Assembly (NCBI GenBank): GCA_038562375.1
Contig: JBCFAY010000002.1
Coordinates: 62,001 to 126,000, forward strand
Reading direction: 5' to 3'
Length of the DNA: 64,000 bases
DNA from: JBCFAY01 sp038562375
GTDB lineage: Bacteria > Bacillota > Clostridia > Christensenellales > CAG-138
The position numbers and the translations under genes were made by a program. Shown in pieces: positions 1 through 7,365 of the stretch (position 1 is the first letter of the stretch; each line of letters opens with the position of its first letter). Under the pieces are notes generated by a model, which was not told the origin of the DNA, made no database searches, and saw only the letters and a list, made by a program, of their open reading frames with translations.

Positions 1-19
1 GCATCCATCCTGCACATCT

Positions 20-40
20 GAACGCGCGTTTAGCGCGTTC
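20..40. other. GC-rich hairpin at window edge
   Basis: An 8-bp perfect inverted repeat (gaacgcgc / gcgcgttc) with a 5-base loop. There is no T-run on either side, so it is not a clear terminator. The rest of bases 1-124 shows no gene I can support. Confidence 0.3.
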
Positions 41-124
41 CGCCTGCACCGCGTCAAAAGAGCGCAAAACCGTGCTTTAAGCAAAGGCCGCAACGCCCAA
101 TGTGCCGGGAAACGCGACCAAAAC

Positions 125-153
125 AAAAAAAGCTCCCGAAGGAGCTTTTTTTA
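125..153 (-). terminator. Intrinsic terminator of the HU gene
   Basis: Stem agctcc/ggagct with a four-base cgaa loop, flanked by A-run and T-run on both sides, ten bases beyond the stop of the HU gene. The symmetry would let it work in both directions. Confidence 0.8.
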
Positions 154-162
154 TTGTTTCAA

Positions 163-438
163 TTATGCATTAAGGGCATCTTTGAGAGCTTTGCCCGCTT
201 TGAACGCCGGAGCATTGGAAGCCGCGATATCGATTTCGGCGCCGGTCATGGGGTTGTGGCCCTTATGAGCGGGACGGCTGCGGACTTCAAATACGCCAAA
301 GCCAACAAGCTGCACTTTTTCACCGGCTTTGAGGGTTTCGGTGACGGTAGCGATAAAAGCGTTGACGGCCTTTTCCGCATCTTTTTTCGACATCGCGCTC
401 TTTTCTGCAACCGCAGAAATAAGATCGGTTTTGTTCAT
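163..438 (-). CDS. hup: HU family DNA-binding protein
   Basis: A 91-residue histone-like protein, the normal length for bacterial HU. It binds and bends DNA as a dimer and compacts the nucleoid. The N-terminal MNKTDLISAVAEK helix, the GFGVFEVR strand and the RPAHKGHNPMTG arm (with the intercalating proline in the NPMTG turn) are all present. The start has a strong aggagg site 9 bases upstream. It lies downstream of the mazG-like gene in the same direction but has its own promoter-like sequence and terminator, so it can be expressed alone. HU next to mazG and the spoVB-like gene is the usual Clostridia/Bacilli order. Confidence 0.96.
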   Translation of the reverse strand: MNKTDLISAVAEKSAMSKKDAEKAVNAFIATVTETLKAGEKVQLVGFGVFEVRSRPAHKGHNPMTGAEIDIAASNAPAFKAGKALKDALNA

Positions 439-494
439 TTTTTACTGCCTCCTAATCATATAATGGATGAATGATCATTTGGTTTCCGCTCCTT

Positions 495-523
495 ATTGTA
501 CCAGCCCCAGGCCCAATATACAA
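495..523 (-). promoter_or_regulatory. Putative sigma-A promoter of hup
   Basis: On the minus strand TTGTAT, a 17-base spacer, then TACAAT, between the mazG stop and the HU start. Both boxes are near consensus, leaving a leader of about 50 bases with an aggagg ribosome site. Confidence 0.55.
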
Positions 524-530
524 GGCGTTT

Positions 531-1985
531 CTAGCTTTTTTTCCCTGAAAATGGAGATATTTTTGCCAGATTCCACAGGCGGTCCATCTCGTCGAGGGTC
601 ATTTGTTCCAAGTTGAGGTTTTGATGCGCCGCAAGCTTCTCCATCTGCTCAAAACGGCAGATAAATTTGTCCGTCGCCGCGTTGAGGATCGGTTCGGGTT
701 TGCGCCCGCTCAGCCGCACGACGTTGACGACCGCAAAGAGCAGATCCCCCAGCTCTTCGTCGAGCCCTGAGCCGCTGTTGAGCGCATCCTGCACCTCTTG
801 AGCTTCCTCCACCACCTTCTTGAGCGCATCGCCGGGATGTTCCCAGTCAAATCCAACATCAGCGGCTTTCTTCTGTACCTTATAGCTTCGAAGCAGCGCC
901 GGGAAATTCATCGGTACCGCCCGGAGCACATCGGTCTGCGTATGAAAGCTCTTTTCAGTCTTTTTTAGCTTTTCCCAGTTTACCAATACCTCATTCGCGT
1001 CGCGCACGCTTGTATCCTTGAACACGTGCGGATGCCGATAAATGAGCTTGTTGACGATGCCCGTGCATACATCCCGCATCGTAAAGCGCTGGCGCTCCTC
1101 GCCGATGACAGCATGGAACACGATCTGCAGCAAAAGGTCGCCAAGCTCTTCCGCAAGAGCGTCGTCATCCTCCCTTTTGATCGCGTCAATGACCTCGTAG
1201 GTTTCCTCGATCAGCGCGTCCTGCAGGGATTGATGCGTCTGCTTGGCGTCCCAGGGGCAGCCGCCGGGTGCGCGAAGGCGCGCGGTCAGTTCCTCGAGCT
1301 GCCGCAGCCCGTGGCGGGACAGGCGCTCAAGCTGCTGCGCCGGCGGCACGACGAGCACCGTCGCGATGGAGATCCCCTCGCAGCGGTCAAGCTCGTACAG
1401 CGCGATTTGTCTGTACGAATAAGTCCCGTCCCCAGCCATGCTCGCAAGGTACACCGGCCAATCGTCCGGATAGTATTCGAGCAAATACAGTTTCACCTCG
1501 CCGGCGAGCAGCTTTGCATCGAACTCCTCCACAGCCAGCGGAAGCGTTACGTCGATGCGGCGGTCCGCGAGCGCCGCCGCGGTGCACACCCCGCACTCTC
1601 CGGCCAGCATCGGGCAGTTCGCAATCGCCGCCTGCGCGTATCCGACGCCGGGGATGCGCAGGACGCGTACATCAAGCTTGTCCGCTGCCTCTATGATATG
1701 CTTAAGAAGCTCCGTGCCCTCGATTCCCCGCCCGGGCACCGCGAACACGACATCGCGCTCGGGTTCCTCCAGGAGGCGTTCCGCGATCGCCCGGTGCAGC
1801 TGCGTGAAATCCTCAGTTCCTTCATAGAGGTCGTCCATCGCGATCCCGTCCGGCCGAAGCGCCGCCGCCCAGTCCATGCATGGATTCCTGAGCGTTTGAA
1901 AAAACAGCCTGTCCGCTTTTAAAACCGTCTCTTTCGAGGCGCACCCATACGTTTTAGGCGTACCCAGCGCCGCTATCGTGAGCAT
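531..1985 (-). CDS. mazG: YabN-type MazG nucleotide pyrophosphohydrolase with tetrapyrrole methylase-like domain
   Basis: A 484-residue two-part protein like B. subtilis YabN. Residues about 1-220 resemble the SAM-dependent tetrapyrrole (corrin/porphyrin) methylase fold, with a VFAVPGRG segment, but the usual N-terminal glycine-rich GxGxGDP motif is not evident, so methylase activity is doubtful. The C-terminal part carries two MazG units: the first begins GGCPWDAKQTH and has the EETYEV...EELGD metal-binding acids, the second has EEAQEV...DEELGD. MazG enzymes hydrolyse NTPs to NMP and pyrophosphate, probably as housecleaning. The start follows aggagg by 6 bases and lies 4 bases after the flippase stop, so the two genes are one operon. 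Confidence 0.9.
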   Translation of the reverse strand: MLTIAALGTPKTYGCASKETVLKADRLFFQTLRNPCMDWAAALRPDGIAMDDLYEGTEDFTQLHRAIAERLLEEPERDVVFAVPGRGIEGTELLKHIIEAADKLDVRVLRIPGVGYAQAAIANCPMLAGECGVCTAAALADRRIDVTLPLAVEEFDAKLLAGEVKLYLLEYYPDDWPVYLASMAGDGTYSYRQIALYELDRCEGISIATVLVVPPAQQLERLSRHGLRQLEELTARLRAPGGCPWDAKQTHQSLQDALIEETYEVIDAIKREDDDALAEELGDLLLQIVFHAVIGEERQRFTMRDVCTGIVNKLIYRHPHVFKDTSVRDANEVLVNWEKLKKTEKSFHTQTDVLRAVPMNFPALLRSYKVQKKAADVGFDWEHPGDALKKVVEEAQEVQDALNSGSGLDEELGDLLFAVVNVVRLSGRKPEPILNAATDKFICRFEQMEKLAAHQNLNLEQMTLDEMDRLWNLAKISPFSGKKS

Positions 1986-1989
1986 TCGA

Positions 1990-3585
1990 CTACCTCCTGA
2001 AAAGCAGTTTCTTCAGCCGCGAGCCGCCCGGAATCAGGCTCAAGTCCTCCTCGGAGAACGCTTTGAGCAGCAGGAGCAGCGCGCCGTAGACACAGACGCC
2101 GATGGCCACGGCCGCGAGTGTGGAAAGCGTCCGATGCCCCGTTTTGGAGAGCGTTTCGTATACAAGGTATACCGCGAGGCCCATCGCTCCGGACGCGACC
2201 AGGGGCTTGCCGAACACATCCCAGAGCTGCAGTTTCATGCCCGTTTTGCGCACCATGTAAATGGTATCCAGTATGCCCGCCGCGGCATAGCACGCGACGG
2301 TGGACACCGCCGCGCCCTGGATGTTGATCGAAGGAATCCTTGTGAGCACGAGCATCGTGATGACCTTGAGTATGCCGCCGAAGATCAGGTTGAACACCGG
2401 AACGTTTGCCTTGCCCATGCCCTGCAAAACGCCGGTCATCGTCTGCACCAGCGAGAGGAAAATCACGCCGATGGCCGCGGTGTGCATCAGATCCGCCGCA
2501 AGGAGGAGCTGCTCTTCGCTAAGGCGCGTAAAGAGCATTCCGATGATCGGCTTGGCGAGCACGAACAGTCCCGCCGCGCAGGGCATACCGATGAGCAGCG
2601 CAAGCTTCATTCCCGTGCGCGCCGCCCGTTTGACGGATTTGTAATCGTGCCGCGCCATGCTCCCGGAGATCGCCGGCACGAGGCTCATCGCGAGCGCCGC
2701 GGTCAGCACGGCCGGCATATTGATCAGCGGCGTCACATAGGAACGAAGCGCTGTAAACGCGCTCATCGCCTGACTGAGCGTAAAGTTGATATCGATAAGT
2801 ATGGTCATGATCATGTTGGCATCCACGATTCCGGTGATCGGCATGATCGATGCGCCGATCGTAACCGGTATCGCGATGGCCAACAGGCCCATCGCCACCC
2901 GCCTGATCCGCGGAAGCTGTACCTTCGGCGCGGACTTGATCGCCTTTCTAAGTTCCTTCTTATGCGACCAGAAGAATACGGCGATGATGACCAGCGCCAT
3001 TAGCTCGCTGATGCTCACGCCGATCAACGCGCCCATCGCGGCGTATTGCGGGCCCCGGGAGAGCAATGCGGACGCAAGCGCAAAGCCGACGCCGAGCTTG
3101 CCGACCTGCTCGACCACCTGCGAGACGGCGGTTCCCGTCATCAGTTGCAGACCCTGAAGATACCCACGGTAGGCGCACATGAGCGAAACGAGCAAAAGAG
3201 CAGGCGCGAGAGCGCGCAGCGAGAGAGCGGCCTCGGGCAGCGGAGTTCCGCTCACGAGCAGGTCCGCGCCGAAGAACATCAGCGTGGATGTGACGACGCC
3301 GATGATCAAAAGCATACGAAACGCCGTCCTGAAGACCTGATGCGCACCGCGGTAGTCCCCGAGCGTCACGCGCTCGGACACCATTTTCGAAATCGCCGTC
3401 GGCAGGCCTGCGGAGGAAACCACCAGCAGGAAGGAATAGTAAGGATAAGCGACCTCATAAAAGCTCATCCCGTTCGAACCGATGATGTTCGAAAGCGGGA
3501 TTCGATAGATCGCGCCTATGATCTTAACGATTAATCCGGCTACCGCGAGTATCGCAGCGCCTCTGATAAACGACTTTTTTTCCAT
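1990..3585 (-). CDS. SpoVB/YabM-type polysaccharide flippase (MOP superfamily)
   Basis: A 531-residue polytopic membrane protein with about 14 hydrophobic segments, of the MOP/MviN family that includes SpoVB, YabM and MurJ-like flippases. The opening (SFIRGAAILAVAGLIVKIIG, residues 5-24) is typical of the SpoVB group, which moves lipid-linked glycan precursors across the membrane; SpoVB itself is needed for the spore cortex. I use the second ATG because ggagg lies 8 bases before it. The neighbours (mazG after it, spoVT divergent) match the B. subtilis spoVT-yabM-yabN order, favouring YabM over SpoVB, but the paralogues cannot be separated by eye. Confidence 0.88.
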   Translation of the reverse strand: MEKKSFIRGAAILAVAGLIVKIIGAIYRIPLSNIIGSNGMSFYEVAYPYYSFLLVVSSAGLPTAISKMVSERVTLGDYRGAHQVFRTAFRMLLIIGVVTSTLMFFGADLLVSGTPLPEAALSLRALAPALLLVSLMCAYRGYLQGLQLMTGTAVSQVVEQVGKLGVGFALASALLSRGPQYAAMGALIGVSISELMALVIIAVFFWSHKKELRKAIKSAPKVQLPRIRRVAMGLLAIAIPVTIGASIMPITGIVDANMIMTILIDINFTLSQAMSAFTALRSYVTPLINMPAVLTAALAMSLVPAISGSMARHDYKSVKRAARTGMKLALLIGMPCAAGLFVLAKPIIGMLFTRLSEEQLLLAADLMHTAAIGVIFLSLVQTMTGVLQGMGKANVPVFNLIFGGILKVITMLVLTRIPSINIQGAAVSTVACYAAAGILDTIYMVRKTGMKLQLWDVFGKPLVASGAMGLAVYLVYETLSKTGHRTLSTLAAVAIGVCVYGALLLLLKAFSEEDLSLIPGGSRLKKLLFRR

Positions 3586-3856
3586 CAAACGTTCCTCCGA
3601 TTACTTGAGTATTATACCAGAATCGTCAAACATATGCTTGATTTTTGATAACCGGATCGCGGGTATCGGCGCATTCTGTTTCGGGCACGCAGTCCGCTGT
3701 AAACGGGCCAAAAAAATTTAAATGCGCCCATGCAAAAAAATTTACATTCGATCCATGTACAATATCGGGCAGGCAAATCGAAAAAAGGCCTGATTTTATT
3801 CGGTCTTTTACGGTCGGCAGGCTCTTTCGATGGCATAATTCTCCACGGGCGACCGC
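3586..3856. other. Divergent intergenic region between flippase and spoVT
   Basis: About 330 bases separate the two divergent starts. Apart from the spoVT promoter listed separately, I see AT-rich stretches (two near-identical aaaaaaattta runs around 3712-3745) but no further gene or clear structure. Confidence 0.4.
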
Positions 3857-3885
3857 GAATATAACCCGTTTTCTTACAGATACTA
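3857..3885 (+). promoter_or_regulatory. Sigma-G-like promoter of spoVT
   Basis: GAATA, a 17-base spacer, then GATACTA. The forespore sigma-G consensus is roughly GHATR - 17/18 - CATWHTA, so only the first base of the -10 box differs. It lies 32 bases before the spoVT start codon. spoVT is known to be sigma-G dependent in B. subtilis; the match here is by eye. Confidence 0.6.
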
Positions 3886-3917
3886 TTCCTAAATCAAGGC
3901 ACGGGAGGAAAACCGTT

Positions 3918-4475
3918 TTGAAGGCGACAGGAATTGTAAGAAGAATCGATGAACTCGGAAGGGTGGTAATCCCAAAAGAAATTCGCAGAACCATGCGTAT
4001 CCGCGAGGGTGATCCATTGGAGATCTTCACGGACCGCGAAGGCGAAGTGATCCTCAAAAAATATTCGCCGATCGGAGAGCTTGGCGACTTTGCAAAAGAG
4101 TATACCGAATCCTTGCATCACGCGATGGGGCATATCTGCGCCATCTGCGATAAGGACATCATCATTTCGGTTTCCGGCGGAGCGCGGCGCGAGCTGATGG
4201 ATAAGGCGATCCACGAGGATATCGAGCGCCTGATCAAAAACCGCGAACGCGCGATGTATTCCAAGAGCGTCGACGGCACGCTCTTAAACATCACAGTGGA
4301 CGACGAAGAAAACAACATGTATACCGCCCAGGTGATCCATCCCATCCTGTCCGAAGGCGACTCGATCGGCGCGGTCATCATGCTCAGCCGCGACAAGGAC
4401 GCGGTCATGGGCCAGGCGGAATTCAAGGTCTGTGAAACGGCAGCCTATTTTCTCGGCAAACAGATGGAATCCTAA
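3918..4475 (+). CDS. spoVT: Stage V sporulation protein T, AbrB-type regulator
   Basis: A 185-residue transcription factor of the late forespore. Residues 1-52 are the AbrB swapped-hairpin DNA-binding domain (GIVRRIDELGRVVIPKEIRR); the rest is the GAF-like ligand domain typical of SpoVT. The start is a TTG preceded by gggagg with a 9-base gap; the frame stays open further upstream, but the AbrB domain begins exactly at this TTG. It is transcribed against its neighbours: the flippase gene diverges from it and the PrsA-like gene converges on a shared terminator. In B. subtilis spoVT is co-oriented with mfd and yabM, so this is a local inversion of a conserved locus. Confidence 0.96.
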   Translation: MKATGIVRRIDELGRVVIPKEIRRTMRIREGDPLEIFTDREGEVILKKYSPIGELGDFAKEYTESLHHAMGHICAICDKDIIISVSGGARRELMDKAIHEDIERLIKNRERAMYSKSVDGTLLNITVDDEENNMYTAQVIHPILSEGDSIGAVIMLSRDKDAVMGQAEFKVCETAAYFLGKQMES

Positions 4476-4520
4476 GCATCCGCACAGACATCAACGATTC
4501 CTGTTGGAAAAGAGCGTCAA

Positions 4521-4558
4521 AAACGAGGGCCGGCATCGGGTGCCGGCCCTCGTTTTTA
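4521..4558. terminator. Bidirectional terminator between spoVT and prsA-like gene
   Basis: A 12-bp perfect GC-rich stem (cgagggccggca / tgccggccctcg) with a 5-base loop and T-runs on both strands. It serves spoVT on the plus strand and the PrsA-like gene on the minus strand. Confidence 0.9.
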
Positions 4559-4566
4559 ATTGCGCT

Positions 4567-6006
4567 TTATTCTTCGGTCTCCGTATCGCCGCTCGAGGTA
4601 TCCGAGATCGAAATGCCGAGCTTTGAGAGCCTGTTGTAGTCGATGATCACGGAACCATCGGCCGACCATTCCTGGATGCAGGCATTCCATTCCTCATCCT
4701 GCTTCTGAGCGAGCAGGAAGTCATGGATTGCGGTCTTGACTTCGTCGACCGGCGTCGCACCCTGCGCCACGTCGGAAACGCGGTAGATGATATGATAGCC
4801 GTCGTCGTCCTTAAACGCCTGGCTGTACTGACCGACGGCCAGGCTCTTGAACTGCTCGTGGAGGGCTTCGGACCAGGCATCGTCCGACTCGCCGATGAGC
4901 ATACCCTTTTGCTTGTACGCATCAACAGCCGTGAAGCTGGTGTTCTGCGTATATTCGGCCATCACGTCCGCAAAGGCGGTCCCGGATTGAAGCTTTCCGT
5001 AAGCCTCGTCGATCTTGGCCTTGACGTCCTTGAAGCGGTCGGTCTCCATCTGATCGGTCTCCGCCTTGAGCTTGTTGTACTCGGCGACGATCTCGGCGAT
5101 GCGGGCGCTGTTGTCCGTGCCGTTGGCCTGCTCGATGTACAGCTCGCCGCACTCGGCCTTGAGCGTATCAAGCTCGGTAATATTCGCGGTGTATTCCTCG
5201 CTGGGCTCGTCCTCCGGAGCGATCAGGATATCCATGATCCGGCTGTATCCGGCGGGGGCGTAAACGACCGGCTGACCGTTATTGGCCTCAAACTCCTCCA
5301 TGTCGTCCATGTAGAGCGTTGCATCCTCGGTATATTCGGACTTCAGCGTTTCCGCATACTCGTTATACCATTTTGTCACTTCGTCGTCGGAGACGGTGAG
5401 CGGGGCGGTCACGCTGTCCTTAAGAAGCTCGGTATAATAGGCATCCTTTACATCCTGCGTCATCAGGTCAAGGTATTGTTCCGCCGTGTAATTCTTGCCG
5501 GGATAATAAGAATCCGCGTCTTCCTTTATCATTTCCTTGGCGCGCGCTTCCACGTCAAAATCTTCCTCGGTCGATTCGGCCGCTTCCGCCTCCGCGGCGG
5601 AGCGATAGTATTCGTTTATCGAATCGAGCTGCGTTTTAATGCGCTCGTCCAACTCTGCCTGCTGCTCCGCGCTGAGCTTGGTAAAGCCCTGTTTTTCGGC
5701 CTGGTAGATCAAAACTTTATCCTGAACCAGGGAGTTGAGGATGCCCGATTGCAGGGAGCTTGCCATGGTTGGATCGGATGAGACATCCATGCCGTATGAA
5801 GCATACATCTGGGCATAGTAATCGTAAAGTTGCTTGAATTCACCATATGTAATCTCATGCGATCCGACCTTTGCGATGACCTGATTCGTGTTCGCAGTTC
5901 CGGAATCGTTGAGCGCGCAACCCGCGGCGCCCAGCCCAAACAGCAGCGTCAGGGTCAGGCAGGCGAGTCTGAGCGTCCATTTTCTCAAACCAGTTTCCTT
6001 GTTCAT
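4567..6006 (-). CDS. PrsA/SurA-like lipoprotein peptidyl-prolyl isomerase
   Basis: A 479-residue lipoprotein: a hydrophobic signal ends in a lipobox (GAAGC) near residue 30, so the mature protein would be anchored on the outer face of the membrane. Residues about 40-140 match the SurA N-terminal chaperone domain (IAKVGSHEITYGEFKQLYDY). A parvulin-type rotamase domain follows at about 345-430, ending in GYHIIYRV, the family's characteristic GxHI strand. A long acidic helical region (EAEAAESTEEDFDVEARAKE and later coils) separates them. Such proteins help fold secreted proteins after export. It is the second of two tandem paralogues behind mfd and ends at a strong terminator. Confidence 0.88.
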   Translation of the reverse strand: MNKETGLRKWTLRLACLTLTLLFGLGAAGCALNDSGTANTNQVIAKVGSHEITYGEFKQLYDYYAQMYASYGMDVSSDPTMASSLQSGILNSLVQDKVLIYQAEKQGFTKLSAEQQAELDERIKTQLDSINEYYRSAAEAEAAESTEEDFDVEARAKEMIKEDADSYYPGKNYTAEQYLDLMTQDVKDAYYTELLKDSVTAPLTVSDDEVTKWYNEYAETLKSEYTEDATLYMDDMEEFEANNGQPVVYAPAGYSRIMDILIAPEDEPSEEYTANITELDTLKAECGELYIEQANGTDNSARIAEIVAEYNKLKAETDQMETDRFKDVKAKIDEAYGKLQSGTAFADVMAEYTQNTSFTAVDAYKQKGMLIGESDDAWSEALHEQFKSLAVGQYSQAFKDDDGYHIIYRVSDVAQGATPVDEVKTAIHDFLLAQKQDEEWNACIQEWSADGSVIIDYNRLSKLGISISDTSSGDTETEE

Positions 6007-6030
6007 TCTTTCTTCTCTCCTATTTCTTAA

Positions 6031-7287
6031 TTAGAGCTTATCCAAATATCGGACGATTTCTTTTGCCTCGGCAACGCACTGAAGGCGGATCTTGGTCGCC
6101 TCGCTGAATGTGCGGCTGCTCTGAATCTCCGCGGCGATAGCGTCGCGAACCTCTTCGATCGGCACCGTTCTTGCCTGAACCTTTTCCGCCAGGTATGCGA
6201 CGCATAAGCCGGAATCGGTCTTGATGGCGCCGGTATGCTCGCCCGGGGTTGTCATCTTGATCGCCTCGGCGATGATCGCAGCGTTGACGATATCGCTCTT
6301 ATCGCACAGATAATAGTCCTTTGGACTGATGTTGGGGAACAGATCCGCGTAGACCGCGTCAAACGATTCGCCCGCATCGAGGCGTGATAGAATGCCGTCG
6401 GCAGTGGACTCGATCTCCTTATACCCTTTCTCAAGGGAGTTGTTGTACGCGTCCATCGCCTTTTGGAGCGCTTCCTGCTTGGCCTTGGCGTCCGCGGAGT
6501 CCTCGCCGCCTTCGGAGATAGCGTTGACCGCCGCAATCGCGGCTTCGGACATCGCGTCGCCCGCGCTCTTGACCGTGCTCGCGCTCTGCGTGCCGAACGG
6601 GATTTCAATCAGATGGACATGGACATATCCCTCCGGATAATAGACGAGCACGCCGCCGGAGTTCTTGCTAAGATACGTCGGATCCTTTTCGTTTTCGGTT
6701 TTCTGGGTGTTCAAAAGCTCATCGTATTGCTTCTGGATCTCTTCGTCGGTTACTTCGCCGTATTCGGTTACAGACGCATAATATTGATCCAAAACAAAAT
6801 TGTCCCGATTGTCCTGGCGGATACGCTCCGCCGTGAGATTCATCTGTTTGAGCCAATTGTCGTAATCCTGTTCGGCTTTGCGGCGAGCGCTCTCGTCCGT
6901 GCCGTACTGCTGCATATAGGATTCAATGGCCTCTTGATAATTGCGTTCATACTCCGCGTCGAGCTCCGCTTCCTGCTCGGCCGTCAAATTGCCGAAGCCG
7001 AGCGCCTCCGCCTTGTTGAGCGCCGCGGCGACGCCGATGAGGTCCTCGAGCCGCGCTTCCTTATATTCCTTATATTGATTGGTGTACTCCGGACGCGTCA
7101 GATCGATGCCGGTAAGCTGCTGATAGAAGGCGCGCTGCTTGTCCAAATAGATCTGGTAATACCAGCGGTAAATCGGACGCCCGTCAACCGTTGCAAGCAC
7201 ATCGTTCATATTGGAAGAACAGCCCGCAAGGGCGCCGAGCAAAACAAGCAACGCTATGATCAAGGCAAGTATTTTTATTCGTTTCAT
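6031..7287 (-). CDS. SurA/PrsA-like lipoprotein, degenerate isomerase domain
   Basis: A 418-residue lipoprotein starting MKRIKILALIIALLVLLG with lipobox LAGC at about residues 19-22. I chose this ATG because an aagggg site precedes it; an ATG 21 bases upstream lacks one. The N-terminal half is SurA_N-like (VLATVDGRPIYRWYYQIYLD). The C-terminal half aligns in position with a parvulin domain, but the conserved GYHII strand is replaced by SGLCVAYLAEKV, so isomerase activity is uncertain and a holdase role is possible. It lies between mfd and the second paralogue in one direction, 24 bases before the latter. Confidence 0.8.
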   Translation of the reverse strand: MKRIKILALIIALLVLLGALAGCSSNMNDVLATVDGRPIYRWYYQIYLDKQRAFYQQLTGIDLTRPEYTNQYKEYKEARLEDLIGVAAALNKAEALGFGNLTAEQEAELDAEYERNYQEAIESYMQQYGTDESARRKAEQDYDNWLKQMNLTAERIRQDNRDNFVLDQYYASVTEYGEVTDEEIQKQYDELLNTQKTENEKDPTYLSKNSGGVLVYYPEGYVHVHLIEIPFGTQSASTVKSAGDAMSEAAIAAVNAISEGGEDSADAKAKQEALQKAMDAYNNSLEKGYKEIESTADGILSRLDAGESFDAVYADLFPNISPKDYYLCDKSDIVNAAIIAEAIKMTTPGEHTGAIKTDSGLCVAYLAEKVQARTVPIEEVRDAIAAEIQSSRTFSEATKIRLQCVAEAKEIVRYLDKL

Positions 7288-7365
7288 AAGCAACCCCTTA
7301 TCCTTCAAGCGGCGCCCATTCGCCGCTTTTGTTCGAGCATTCGTCTACATACTCACACATTATAC

